A stretch of DNA of 64,000 bases from Streptomyces sp. NBC_00286. GTDB taxonomy: Bacteria > Actinomycetota > Actinomycetes > Streptomycetales > Streptomycetaceae. The translations under genes were made by a program, and so were the position numbers. The DNA is taken from positions 9,307,501 through 9,371,500 of the forward strand of contig NZ_CP108054.1 of the NCBI RefSeq assembly GCF_036173125.1, given 5' to 3'. Under the pieces are notes generated by a model. The model had not been told where the DNA came from. It did no database searches and saw only the letters and a list, made by a program, of their open reading frames with translations. Of this stretch, positions 44,060-52,736 are shown in pieces. The stretch's first letter is position 1, and every line of letters starts with the position of its first letter.

Positions 44060-44869
44060 TCACGGCTTGCGGGCCACGCCTCCGTAGACGTCCGTGGGCT
44101 CGGGCGACGTCCCGGGCTCCGGGCGCCACAGCGGGCAGGAGACGATGCCGGGCTCCAGCAGTTCGAGACCCTCGTAGTACGCGGAGATCTGCTCGGGGCT
44201 GCGCAGTACGTACGGGATGGCGCCCGTGTCGTCGTAGCCCTCCTGGGCCTCCTTGAGGGCGGCGTCGGTGTCGGTGCTGTCGTAGTGCACGAAGTAACTG
44301 CCCGAGGGGAGTGCGGCCTGGAGGCGGCGGACGATCGACTTGGCCTCCTCGTAGTCCTGGATGTGGCCGAGGATGCCCATGAGCATCAGGGCGACGGGCT
44401 TGGTGAAGTCCAGGATCTCGCCCGCCTGCGCGATGATCTTCTCGGGCTCGTGCAGATCCGCGTCGATGTAGTTGGTGACGCCCTCGGGAGTGCTGGTCAG
44501 CAGGGCCTGGGCGTGCCGGAGCACCAGCGGGTCGTTGTCCACGTAGACGATGCGGGACTCGGGTGCCACGCGCTGGGCTACCTGGTGGGTGTTGTCGTAC
44601 GAGGGCAGGCCCGTGCCGATGTCCAGGAACTGGCGGATGCCGAGCTCGCCGGCCACCAAGGTCACCGTGCGGATCAGATAGTCACGGGAGGCGCGGGCCA
44701 TGGTCTCGATGTTCGGCGCGGTCTCGCGGTACGCGTCGCCCGCCACCCGGTCGACCTCGTAGTTGTCCTTGCCGCCCATCCAGTAGTTCCAGATCCGGGC
44801 CGAATGCGGCACCGTGGTGTCGATCTTGGACAGGGCGTCCTGGTCGGGATGGGACTGGGCTTCTGCCAT
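44060..44869 (-). CDS. DUF574-type SAM-dependent methyltransferase
   Basis: The 269-residue protein belongs to the Streptomyces methyltransferase family DUF574 (Methyltransf_19): SARIWNYWMGGKDNYEVDR at the start, FLDIGTGLPSYDNTHQVAQ as SAM loop, VYVDNDPLVL and ALMLMGILGHI. The substrates of this large family are unknown, and it often lies near DUF397/DUF5753 genes, as here. AGGAGAATTCTG precedes the ATG at 44869. Confidence 0.85.
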   Translation of the reverse strand: MAEAQSHPDQDALSKIDTTVPHSARIWNYWMGGKDNYEVDRVAGDAYRETAPNIETMARASRDYLIRTVTLVAGELGIRQFLDIGTGLPSYDNTHQVAQRVAPESRIVYVDNDPLVLRHAQALLTSTPEGVTNYIDADLHEPEKIIAQAGEILDFTKPVALMLMGILGHIQDYEEAKSIVRRLQAALPSGSYFVHYDSTDTDAALKEAQEGYDDTGAIPYVLRSPEQISAYYEGLELLEPGIVSCPLWRPEPGTSPEPTDVYGGVARKP

Positions 44870-44903
44870 CAGAATTCTCCTGCCGTGCGTCACGGGTCTG
44901 TGC

Positions 44904-45446
44904 TCAACCTACCGTCAACTTCCCTGTGAATTGCCCCAGTTGAAAAGGGGACGAGTCAGGCGCACGGATCGGAGGGCCGAGGCCCCCGACGTCCACGGTG
45001 ATGACGGGGACGTGCTGGGCGAGAGTGTGGAACGCGCGTTCGTACGCGCTGACCGCACGGGCGCCTTCTGTGTTCTCCGCGTTCTGCTGTTTCTGAGGCG
45101 CCGTCTGTCCATGAGTCAGCGTCAGATGCACTAAGGCCCCGTCGCGTTCGGCGATCGCCTCGGCGAAATCCAGGGCCTGGATCCAGGTCACCCGGGACTG
45201 GCCCCGGCGCATCGGCCCGTAGACGAGTTCGTGGATGATGCTGCCGTCGACGGCCAACAGGCCCGGTGCGGCGAGGAGTTCACGGTACGGGCGGCAGGGG
45301 TCCACATGGTGCGGCTGTGCCTCTGCGCGGCGGATGAGGAATCCGTGGCGGGCGAGTTCGGTGAGCAGACCGCTCCTGCAGATGCCGTCAGGGCCATCGA
45401 CGACCAGCGTTCGGCAGTGGGCGACGGCGTGATGGAGCGTGTGCAT
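44904..45446 (-). CDS. P-loop kinase-like protein with degenerate Walker A
   Basis: The 180-residue protein resembles thymidylate-kinase-type NTPases: the beta strand TLVVDGPDG leads into ICRSGLLTELARHGF, where a normal Walker A would have GKST. Here the Gly-Lys pair is Cys-Arg, so phosphate binding is doubtful. VDGSIIHELVYGPM and DGALVHLTLT follow in the places of later kinase motifs. GGAGGGAGTGGT precedes the ATG. It may be a regulatory relative that lost catalysis. Confidence 0.5.
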   Translation of the reverse strand: MHTLHHAVAHCRTLVVDGPDGICRSGLLTELARHGFLIRRAEAQPHHVDPCRPYRELLAAPGLLAVDGSIIHELVYGPMRRGQSRVTWIQALDFAEAIAERDGALVHLTLTHGQTAPQKQQNAENTEGARAVSAYERAFHTLAQHVPVITVDVGGLGPPIRAPDSSPFQLGQFTGKLTVG

Positions 45447-45532
45447 ACCACTCCCTCCGGGCGACCGACTTCCTCAGTGTGACCGGGCGACCCGCACGAG
45501 GGGAGTCCGCGTGCGGGTTTTCCCGTGGTGCC

Positions 45533-45778
45533 TCAGGCGACGAGGAAGTCCGCCTTGCCGGACTTCGCGCCCTCCAGGAACGTCAGCATCTCGTCCCGGG
45601 TGTAGATCAGCGCGGGACCCTCGGGGTCGGTGGACTGGCGGACGGCGACGCTGCCGTCGGGCAGCCGCTTGGCCTCGACGCAGCTCCCGCCGTTCGTGCC
45701 GCTCCAGGGCTTGTGCCAGCCCTCGGTGCCCAGGTCGGTGGCCGGCATGCCGCTGTAGATGGGGTCCTTGGCGTTCAT
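45533..45778 (-). CDS. DUF397 domain protein
   Basis: The 81-residue protein has the DUF397 pattern: WHKPWSGTNGGSCVEAKRLP, VAVRQSTDPEGPALIYTRDE and LTFLEGAKSGKADFL. These small proteins are always found with XRE/DUF5753 regulators and are thought to act as their partners, in a way like toxin-antitoxin or WhiJ systems. The ATG overlaps the stop of the regulator (ATGA), so translation is coupled. Confidence 0.9.
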   Translation of the reverse strand: MNAKDPIYSGMPATDLGTEGWHKPWSGTNGGSCVEAKRLPDGSVAVRQSTDPEGPALIYTRDEMLTFLEGAKSGKADFLVA

Positions 45779-46647
45779 TCGTCCAACTCCTTGCGCAATT
45801 TGCCCAGGATGTCCCTGGTTCGAGCGACCGGTTCCGCCTGCACGGACATCCGGTCCATAACTTCGAGATACGTGACGACGTCGGCGGGCTGATCGACATA
45901 GACCGCGCCGGCGAGGCTTTCGGTGTAGACGACGTCGGGAAGCTCGGAGAAACCGAAACGGAAGTAGTGGAACGGGCCGTAAGCGCCGGGATGTGCTCCC
46001 GCGTCGAGGCCGATGATCTGGATCCGGACCTTCGGCAGGTCCAGCGCCTCCTCCAGCCGGTCGATCTGCGCCTGCATCACCTGGCGTCCACCCACCGGGC
46101 GGCGCAGCACCGACTCCTCCAGGATGGCCCAGATGGCGGGTGACTCCGGCTTGGCGAGCAGGTCCTGGCGCTTGAGGCGCAGGGTGACCCGGCGCTCTAT
46201 GTCCTCCTTCGACTCGTTGGGGAACCCCACCCGCATCAGGGCGGTGGAGTAGTCGTGGGTCTGCAACAGGCCCGGGACGTAGTGGGGTTCGTAGAGGCGG
46301 ATGACGCTGGCTTCGCTCTCCAGGCTCACGTAGGCGCTGAACCACTCGGGCAGTACGTCGCGGTACTTGTACCACCAGCCGGGCTGGTTGGCCTCCCTGG
46401 CCAGATTGAGGAAGTCGTCGATCTCCTCCGCCGGAACCCCGTAGGTGCGCAGCAACTCCTTTACGTACGGGATACGTAGGCCGACCTCGGCCTTTTCTAT
46501 CCGCCGGACCGTCAGAGGGGTCACCTCGATGGCCCGTGCCGCGTCCTCGAACGACACCCCGGCCTGCTCCCGCAGTTGCCGGAGCCGCTTGCCGAGGACC
46601 ATCCGCAGGACTGTCGGCGCGTTGCCGCCAGAGCGGTTGTCGCTCAC
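45775..46647 (-). CDS. XRE/DUF5753 (Scr1/WhiJ-type) transcriptional regulator
   Basis: The 290-residue regulator has an N-terminal helix-turn-helix (LGKRLRQLREQAGVSFEDAA then VTPLTVRRIEKAEVGLR, about residues 18-58) and a C-terminal DUF5753 domain (PHYVPGLLQTHDYSTALM, ILEESVLRRPVGG). Such regulators with a DUF397 partner influence development or antibiotic production in Streptomyces. The GTG at 46647 has GGGAGG 6 bases upstream. A 19-bp AT-rich palindrome lies 77 bases before it and is a candidate operator. Confidence 0.9.
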   Translation of the reverse strand: MSDNRSGGNAPTVLRMVLGKRLRQLREQAGVSFEDAARAIEVTPLTVRRIEKAEVGLRIPYVKELLRTYGVPAEEIDDFLNLAREANQPGWWYKYRDVLPEWFSAYVSLESEASVIRLYEPHYVPGLLQTHDYSTALMRVGFPNESKEDIERRVTLRLKRQDLLAKPESPAIWAILEESVLRRPVGGRQVMQAQIDRLEEALDLPKVRIQIIGLDAGAHPGAYGPFHYFRFGFSELPDVVYTESLAGAVYVDQPADVVTYLEVMDRMSVQAEPVARTRDILGKLRKELDE

Positions 46648-46723
46648 GTCCACCCTCCCGGAACGGCCGTCACAGCGAGCAGTGTGTCACGTCGCCGCTG
46701 ACAGAGACAGGGCGATGCGGATA

Positions 46724-46742
46724 GTTCTGAAATTATCAGAAC
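46724..46742. promoter_or_regulatory. AT-rich palindromic operator candidate
   Basis: GTTCTGA-AATTA-TCAGAAC is a perfect 7-bp inverted repeat with a 5-base centre, strikingly AT-rich for this DNA. It lies between the divergent XRE regulator (46647) and the small-protein unit (46784), directly upstream of the latter's -35 box. Confidence 0.6.
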
Positions 46743-46747
46743 GCGTG

Positions 46748-46777
46748 TTGCGAGTTGTGTGTGGAGGCCGTCATAGT
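46748..46777 (+). promoter_or_regulatory. Promoter of a leaderless small-protein unit
   Basis: TTGCGA (46748-46753) and CATAGT (46772-46777) are separated by 18 bases, and the GTG at 46784 follows after 6 bases. This spacing fits a vegetative promoter giving a leaderless mRNA. The palindrome at 46724-46742 ends 5 bases before the -35 box. Confidence 0.5.
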
Positions 46778-46783
46778 GGCGGA

Positions 46784-46903
46784 GTGACCTGTCGCACAGT
46801 CAGCGGCGACGGCGGTCAACCGTGCCCGGTCGCACGGGAGTTGATCGCCCGGCAGGTACGGGATGCCGCGCACCGTGATGCGAGACCGGGATGGCCACCG
46901 TGA
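46784..46903 (+). CDS. Candidate 39-aa protein, first of a coupled unit
   Basis: This short frame reads VTCRTVSGDGGQPCPVAREL and then IARQVRDAAHRDARPGWPP. It has moderately high G/C at third positions, a promoter placed for leaderless translation, and it overlaps the next gene by 13 bases. Two cysteines are present. No family is recognised. It could instead be untranslated leader. Confidence 0.4.
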   Translation: MTCRTVSGDGGQPCPVARELIARQVRDAAHRDARPGWPP

Positions 46904-47163
46904 CCGACGGACAATCAAGGAGTCCGGCCAAGGGCCCCGCGAGGGCCGAAAAGGTGCTGGCCGCCGCCGTTTTGGAGGGTGGCAGTTCGTACGCGTCTGT
47001 CGCGCTCCGGGTCGGTGAACCGAGCCGCCGGGTACGGCTTGAGGAGGTCGTCCCGGTCGCGGTCGGCGAGCCTGCCGGCCATCTGCGCACCGTGGTCACG
47101 GCCCAGCCGTCGCGTGCCTCCAAGAGCGTGTGGTTCACGCTGACGCTTCGGGAGCCCTCATGA
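46891..47163 (+). CDS. Small hypothetical protein, 90 aa
   Basis: The 90-residue basic protein is of unknown family. It starts at an ATG inside the end of the preceding short frame and its stop overlaps the next ATG (ATGA), so it sits in the middle of a three-gene coupled unit. The middle part (GGSSYASVALRVGEPSRRVR then VPVAVGEPAGHLRTVV) suggests a beta-rich fold. The unit faces the XRE/DUF5753 gene. Confidence 0.5.
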   Translation: MATVTDGQSRSPAKGPARAEKVLAAAVLEGGSSYASVALRVGEPSRRVRLEEVVPVAVGEPAGHLRTVVTAQPSRASKSVWFTLTLREPS

Positions 47164-47771
47164 ACGGCATCGGTGCTTCAAGGCACTTGACCCAGGACGC
47201 GCCACACGAGGAGCACGAGGAACACACCGCCCTCACGCACGAGGCACCCCAGGACCCGGGCACGCAGGTGCTTCCCGCGCTGGCCTCCGCCCTCGCCTGC
47301 GAGCTCGTCCGCAGGGCGGAGGAGGAACAGCGGCTCATGCGGCAGGCGCAGCGCAATCGCACGCCCGGCCTGCGCCGCAGCATCCTCGACTGCCGCAGGG
47401 ACAACGCCGAGGCGCTCAAGGCGATCGTCCGCCGGCACGGCTGGCCGACCGCCGACCTGGTGGGCGCTCAGGCCTCGACGGCGGCCCTGATGATCCTGCT
47501 GCACGCCCCGGAGCTCGACTTCCAGCTCGGCTGCCGCGATCTGATCGCCCAGGCCACGGCGGACGGCCGCTGCCCCGCGCTGCATCACGCCTACATCGCC
47601 GACCACTGCGCCGTCGAACTGGGCCAGCCGCAGTACTACGGCACGCGCATCAACCCGGCGACGTTCCGCCCGTACCCGACCCGCTGCCCGGACACCCTCG
47701 ACGAGCGCCGCCGGGACGTCGGTCTGGCCCCGCTGGAAGAGCAGATGCGAATGCTGCGTCACGGGGCATGA
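47160..47771 (+). CDS. DUF6624 family protein
   Basis: The 203-residue soluble helical protein matches the DUF6624 type: LACELVRRAEEEQRLMRQAQ, DNAEALKAIVRRHGWPTADL, LQLGCRDLI-like and the C-terminal QYYGTRINPATFRPYP. The function is unknown. The ATG overlaps the stop of the preceding small gene, so it is co-translated. It converges on the giant LuxR regulator. Confidence 0.7.
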   Translation: MNGIGASRHLTQDAPHEEHEEHTALTHEAPQDPGTQVLPALASALACELVRRAEEEQRLMRQAQRNRTPGLRRSILDCRRDNAEALKAIVRRHGWPTADLVGAQASTAALMILLHAPELDFQLGCRDLIAQATADGRCPALHHAYIADHCAVELGQPQYYGTRINPATFRPYPTRCPDTLDERRRDVGLAPLEEQMRMLRHGA

Positions 47772-47809
47772 GTCGGCGGCCATTTCCAGGTTCCGACGGC
47801 CCCGACCCC

Positions 47810-50797
47810 TCAGCCGGACGTGGTTGCCCCCGGCTCGATCAGGCCTTCGCGGTAGGCGAGGGCCACGGCCTCGGTGCGGCTGGCGGCGCCCAACTTGGCG
47901 AGGATGTTGGAGACATGGACGCTCGCCGTCTTGCCGCTGATGAACAGCTCCTCGCCGATCTGGCGGTTGGTGCGGCCGAGGGCGAGGAGCCGTAGGACGT
48001 CGTTCTCGCGGGCGGTCAGCGCAGGAATCCCGGCCGCCGTGGGTGGGGTCTCCGCGAGGCGGCCCCGCCGGATGAGTGCGTCCACACTGTCGCGCAGCGG
48101 CACGGCGCCGAGCCGGTCGGCCGTGTCCCGTGCGGCGCGCGCCCGCTCGGCGGCCTCTTCGCGGCGGTCGGCCGCCACCAACGCCTCCGCGAGGCGGAGT
48201 TGGCAGCGGGCCCGCTCGTAGACGTCCCCGTAGCCGAACGCGGCGACGGCCTTCTCCCAGGCTTCGACATCCGGCCCGCTGGTGGCCCGGGCCCATTCCG
48301 CCTCCGCGCGGGCGAGCCAGGCCAGACCCTCCGGGCCCTGCCGTTCACCGTCCTCGCCTTTGGTAGCCGTGGCCCGGGCCAGCTCCACCAGCTCCGTGGC
48401 CGTGTCCGTCCAGCGGAGAGCGGCCGCTTCGTCGCCGGTCAGCCGCAGCTGAACCGCCGTGTCCGCGACGGCGGACAGGGCGAGGGCCGCGAGCCGGACG
48501 GCGACATCGGGCCGCTCCGCGCCGGATTCGTCGGTCAGCGCTTCGAGCGTCGTACGCACCCGCTCGACGGCCTCTTCCGGCTCACCTCGCAGGGCCGCGG
48601 CGTCGGTGAGCACGACGCCCGCGACGAGGGTGGCCATCCAGTCGAACGGTCCGTCGAGGAGGGCGCGGGCCCGCTCGGCGGCCGTCCGTTCGCCGCGGGC
48701 CAGAGCCACGTGCAGCGCGGGACCGATCGCGAAACCGCTCGCCGTCGGCAGCCGTTCGGCTTCTGTGGCCGCCGATTGCACGCATTCGTCCCAGCGGCCC
48801 ACGGTGTAGAGCACCACGGTGCGCAGGTAGAGCATCTCCAGTGCGTACGGCGAGTAGTGGAGCCCGGTGCGCTCCGCGCGCCCGAGTCCGTCGGAGAGCC
48901 AGGTGAGGCACTCGTCGGGGTCGCCGGATTCGTAGGACCCGATGGCGAGATTGAAGAGCGCACGCATCTCGACGGGGACGCTGCCGGCCTGACGGGCCAG
49001 CTCCCGTGCCTCCCGTAGCCGGGAACGTCCTTCCGGAGTGCGGCGGTTGTGTGTTTCGAGACTGGTCAGGGAGATCAGCAGATCGGCCTGCGCGTCGGCC
49101 ACGCCGAGTTCCTCGGCGACGCGCAGGGACTGGCGCGCGACCTGGCGGCCGACCTCGTACTCGCCCACTTGAAACGCCGCCTTGACATGGGTGGCCGCGG
49201 CCCACACCCAGGTCGGCGACTCGGGCTCCGCGGAGATCAGGTCGAGCGCCTCGCTGCTGTACCTGAACGCCGCTTTGAGGCTGTCGGCCCGTATCAGATT
49301 GCCCGCGAGTGTGTACCGGACGCGGACGGCGAGTTCGGCGTCTGTGTGCGAGCCGACACGGGCGAGCGCGGAACGGGTGAGCGCGACCGCACGGTGGGTC
49401 TCGCCGGCGTGCGCTGCCGCGGCCGAGGCGCGCAGGGTGAGCGCCACCGTGTCGTCTGCGCCGTCCGGCAGTGCGGAGCGGGGCACCGCCGGCCACAGGT
49501 CGAGGGCGGCTTCGAGGTGGCGGAGTTCCTCGGCGGGCGCGCCGATTCGCGCGGCGTGGTCGGCTGCCTCGAGGGAGGCCGCGAGCGCGTCGGCCAGGTC
49601 GTGGCTCTCACGGGAGTGGTGGGCGCGCTCCGCCGCACTCTCGGGCTTGTGGCCCCGCGCGGCCAGCAGCCGGGCGAACTCGCGGTGCAGCCGCACCCGC
49701 TCGCCCGGCAACAGATCGGCGTAGACGGCCTCGCGGATGAGTGCGTGCCGGAAGGAGTACGTGTCGTCCTCGCCGGGCACGAGGAGCTGCCGGCCGACGG
49801 CCTCGCGCAGCGCCGACTCCAGCTCCTGTTCCGGCAGGCCGACGGCGTCGCGCAGCAGCTCGTGCTCGACGCGGCGCCCGGCGACTGCCGCCGTGCGCAG
49901 TACCTGCTGGGCGGTGGCGGCCAGTTGCTCGAAGCGGATGAGGAGGACGTCGGCGAGGCCGCTGGGCACGGCGGACGCCGGATCGGATCCGCCGGGGCCG
50001 GGCAGGGTGTCGGCGGTGGCGGCGAGCAGCTCCTCCGCGTAGAAGGCGTTGCCCTCGGCGCGCTCGACGATACGGCGGACGGTGGCCTCCGGCAGCGGAG
50101 CGGCCCGCTGGGCGCGTACCAGCCGGGCCACCTCGGCATCGGGCATCGGCCGCAGCTCGAGACGGCTGACGGCGGGCAGCCGCACCAGCTCGGCCAGCAG
50201 GGGGCGCAGCGGGTGGCGGCGGTGCAGATCGTCGACCCGGTACGAGGCGAAGATCGCCAGTCGGTGGGCGGGGGAGCCGCCCGCCGGCCGCTGGAGAATG
50301 CCCCGGCTCAGCAGGAAACGCAGCAGGTCGCGGGAGGACTGGTCGGCCCAGTGCAGGTCCTCGAGGACCAGCAGCAGGGCCGTGACCTCGGAGAGGTCGG
50401 CCAGCAGAGCGGCCATGTCCTCGAACAGCTGCAGCCGGCTGCCCGCGTCCCGTACGGCACCGCCGCCGTCGCCGAGCAGTCGGCCGACCACGGGATGCTT
50501 TGCCAGGGTGGCGGAGAACCGGTCGTCGGCGGCGAGCACGCCGAGGACCTCGGTGAACGGCAGATACGGCAGGCCGACGTCACCGAGGTCGACGCAGTGT
50601 CCCGTGAGCACGGTCGTGCCGCTCTCCACCGCGTGCCCTGCGGCCTCGGCCAGCACGCGCGTCTTGCCCACACCGGCGTCCCCGGCCACCAGCACGGCAC
50701 GCGCCTCACCTGCCCGGGCATGCTCCAATACCCGGGTCAGGCGGGCGAGTTCGTCCTCGCGGCCGATGAACGGCGTGGTGAATGCGGTGGTCGGCAC
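47810..50797 (-). CDS. Large LuxR-family AAA transcriptional regulator (LAL type)
   Basis: The 995-residue regulator has an N-terminal AAA domain with Walker A GDAGVGKT (39-46) and Walker B LLLVLEDLHWAD, a long helical repeat (TPR-like) middle, and a C-terminal LuxR helix-turn-helix (LTARENDVLRLLALGRTNRQ, then GKTASVHVSNILAKLGAASR). This is the usual form of the LAL activators. The GTG at 50797 has CAGGAT 6 bases upstream, so it may be leaderless; AGGA could also serve as ribosome site. Its targets are unknown. The remnant at 43006 is from a gene of the same class. Confidence 0.9.
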   Translation of the reverse strand: MPTTAFTTPFIGREDELARLTRVLEHARAGEARAVLVAGDAGVGKTRVLAEAAGHAVESGTTVLTGHCVDLGDVGLPYLPFTEVLGVLAADDRFSATLAKHPVVGRLLGDGGGAVRDAGSRLQLFEDMAALLADLSEVTALLLVLEDLHWADQSSRDLLRFLLSRGILQRPAGGSPAHRLAIFASYRVDDLHRRHPLRPLLAELVRLPAVSRLELRPMPDAEVARLVRAQRAAPLPEATVRRIVERAEGNAFYAEELLAATADTLPGPGGSDPASAVPSGLADVLLIRFEQLAATAQQVLRTAAVAGRRVEHELLRDAVGLPEQELESALREAVGRQLLVPGEDDTYSFRHALIREAVYADLLPGERVRLHREFARLLAARGHKPESAAERAHHSRESHDLADALAASLEAADHAARIGAPAEELRHLEAALDLWPAVPRSALPDGADDTVALTLRASAAAAHAGETHRAVALTRSALARVGSHTDAELAVRVRYTLAGNLIRADSLKAAFRYSSEALDLISAEPESPTWVWAAATHVKAAFQVGEYEVGRQVARQSLRVAEELGVADAQADLLISLTSLETHNRRTPEGRSRLREARELARQAGSVPVEMRALFNLAIGSYESGDPDECLTWLSDGLGRAERTGLHYSPYALEMLYLRTVVLYTVGRWDECVQSAATEAERLPTASGFAIGPALHVALARGERTAAERARALLDGPFDWMATLVAGVVLTDAAALRGEPEEAVERVRTTLEALTDESGAERPDVAVRLAALALSAVADTAVQLRLTGDEAAALRWTDTATELVELARATATKGEDGERQGPEGLAWLARAEAEWARATSGPDVEAWEKAVAAFGYGDVYERARCQLRLAEALVAADRREEAAERARAARDTADRLGAVPLRDSVDALIRRGRLAETPPTAAGIPALTARENDVLRLLALGRTNRQIGEELFISGKTASVHVSNILAKLGAASRTEAVALAYREGLIEPGATTSG

Positions 50798-50853
50798 GAA
50801 ACCATCCTGGCACGCGCCACTGACACGGCCCGGCGAATATTCAGCCCAGCCGT

Positions 50854-52716
50854 TCAGCCCAGCGCCCGATCGAGGTTGAACGCGGCGCTGATCAGGGCGA
50901 GGTGGGTGAAAGCCTGCGGGAAGTTGCCCTGCTGCTCGCCGGTGTGGCTGATCTCCTCCGCGTACAGGCCGAGGTGATTGGCGTAGGTGAGCATCTTCTC
51001 GAAGGTCAGCCGGGCCTCGTCCAGCCGGCCGGCCCGGGTGAGGGCCTCGACGTACCAGAAGGAGCAGATGGAGAAGGTGCCCTCCTCGCCGCGCAGACCG
51101 TCCGGGCTGACCCGGGGGTCGTAGCGGTAGACGAGCGAGTCGGACACCAGGTCGGCGGTGAGCGCGTCCAGGGTGGAGAGCCACTTCGGGTCGCTGGGGG
51201 AGACGAACTTCGCCAGCGGCATCATCAGCACCGAGGCGTCGAGCACATGGTCGTCCTCATGCTGGACGAACGCCTGCCGGGCCGGGGACCAGCCCTTGTC
51301 CATGATCCGCCGGTAGATCGTGTCGCGGACCTGCCCCCAGCGGGTCAGCTCGGCGGGCAGACCGCGGCGGCGGGCGATCCGCATGGCGCGTTCGATGGCC
51401 ACCCAGCACATCAGGCGGGAGTACAGGAACTTCCTGCGCCCGCCCCGAGTCTCCCAGACGCCCTCGTCGGGCTGGTCCCAGTGCTCGCAGACCCAGTCGA
51501 CCAGGGCGCAGGCCGCGTCCCAGTGGTCGCTGTGGATTGGCTGCCCCCACTTGTCGTAGAGGTAGACCGAGTCGATGAGGGCTCCGTAGATGTCGAGTTG
51601 CAGCTGGCCGGCCGCGCCGTTGCCGACGCGTACGGGGGAGGAGCCGCGGTGTCCCTCCAGGTGGGGCAGCTCGCGCTCGGGCAGCTCGGTGCGCCCGTCG
51701 ATGCCGTACATGATCTGCAGGGGACCCGAGGGCCCGCCGCCGTTGTGGTCGACGCGCTCGGTCAGGAAGTCCATGAACGCCTTCGCCTCGCTGCTGAAGC
51801 CGAGCCGCAGCAGTGCGTAGACGCAGAAGGCGGCGTCCCGGACCCACAGATACCGGTAGTCCCAGTTGCGCTCGCCGCCGATCTGCTCGGGCAGGCTGGT
51901 CGTCGGCGCGGCCACCATCGCGCCGGTCGGGGCGTACGTGAGCAGCTTGAGGGTCAACGCGGAACGGTGCACCATCTCCCGCCACCGGCCGCGGTATTGA
52001 GAGGCGGACAGCCAGCGCCGCCAGAACGCCACCGTGGCGGCGAACTGCTCCTCCGCCTCGAAGTGCGGGCAGCCGCGCGCCTCGACAGCGCCGTCGACCC
52101 GGTCGAGCGCGAACACCGCGGACTCGCCCTGGCCGAGCTTGAACTCCGCGGTCACGTCGAGGTCGTCGCACTCGACCGGAACGGTGGCGGTCAGCGCCAG
52201 CGAGAGATCGGCGGACTCGAACAGCGTCGCGTCATCGAGCTGCCGCAGGCTGTGCGGCTGCGCCCCGTAACCGAACCGCGGTGCGATCCGGGCGCGGAAC
52301 GGGATGGACCCCCGTACGCAGACCACCCGCCGGATCAGCCGGTGCCGGTCGGCCTCGGCCGCCGCGGTCGTCTCGTCGGCGACCGGCATGAAGTCCTGCA
52401 CCTCGCCCACGCCGTCCTCGGTGAGGAAGCGGGTGATGAGCACATTGGTGTCCGGGAAGTAGAACTGCTTCGTCGACGCCGGCACGGCGGCGGCCAGCTC
52501 GAAGGACCCGCCGCGATCCGCGTCGAGAATCGATCCGAAAACACTCGGAGCGTCGAAGGACGGACAGCAGTACCAGTCGATCGTGCCGTCGGTACCCACC
52601 AGCGCGACGGTACGCAGATCGCCGATCAGCCCGTGCTCGGCGATGGGCAGGTAACCGGCGGACCCGTCCGATCCCGGGTACGTGTGCGCCTGTTGCGGAT
52701 CTGGCGGATCGATCAT
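50854..52716 (-). CDS. Glycoside hydrolase family 15 enzyme
   Basis: The 620-residue enzyme has an N-terminal beta-sandwich (LIGDLRTVALVGTDGTIDWY) and an (alpha/alpha)6 barrel with GERNWDYRYLWVRDAAF and the second acidic site RGEEGTFSICSFWYVEAL. GH15 covers glucoamylase and, in actinobacteria, trehalase; there is no signal peptide, so an intracellular role such as trehalose or maltodextrin use is likely. It starts 20 bases after the UBP gene on the same strand and is probably the last gene of that operon. Confidence 0.85.
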   Translation of the reverse strand: MIDPPDPQQAHTYPGSDGSAGYLPIAEHGLIGDLRTVALVGTDGTIDWYCCPSFDAPSVFGSILDADRGGSFELAAAVPASTKQFYFPDTNVLITRFLTEDGVGEVQDFMPVADETTAAAEADRHRLIRRVVCVRGSIPFRARIAPRFGYGAQPHSLRQLDDATLFESADLSLALTATVPVECDDLDVTAEFKLGQGESAVFALDRVDGAVEARGCPHFEAEEQFAATVAFWRRWLSASQYRGRWREMVHRSALTLKLLTYAPTGAMVAAPTTSLPEQIGGERNWDYRYLWVRDAAFCVYALLRLGFSSEAKAFMDFLTERVDHNGGGPSGPLQIMYGIDGRTELPERELPHLEGHRGSSPVRVGNGAAGQLQLDIYGALIDSVYLYDKWGQPIHSDHWDAACALVDWVCEHWDQPDEGVWETRGGRRKFLYSRLMCWVAIERAMRIARRRGLPAELTRWGQVRDTIYRRIMDKGWSPARQAFVQHEDDHVLDASVLMMPLAKFVSPSDPKWLSTLDALTADLVSDSLVYRYDPRVSPDGLRGEEGTFSICSFWYVEALTRAGRLDEARLTFEKMLTYANHLGLYAEEISHTGEQQGNFPQAFTHLALISAAFNLDRALG

Positions 52717-52736
52717 CCCTGCGGCCTTTCTCCTGA

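Noticed and set aside
46445..46903. A 152-codon plus-strand protein covering the XRE gene start
   Set aside because: It is antisense to the conserved HTH region; only its last 40 codons, after 46784, might be real.
47810..50797. A biosynthetic cluster controlled by the LAL regulator
   Set aside because: No polyketide, peptide or terpene synthase genes are present; flanking genes are regulatory or metabolic.
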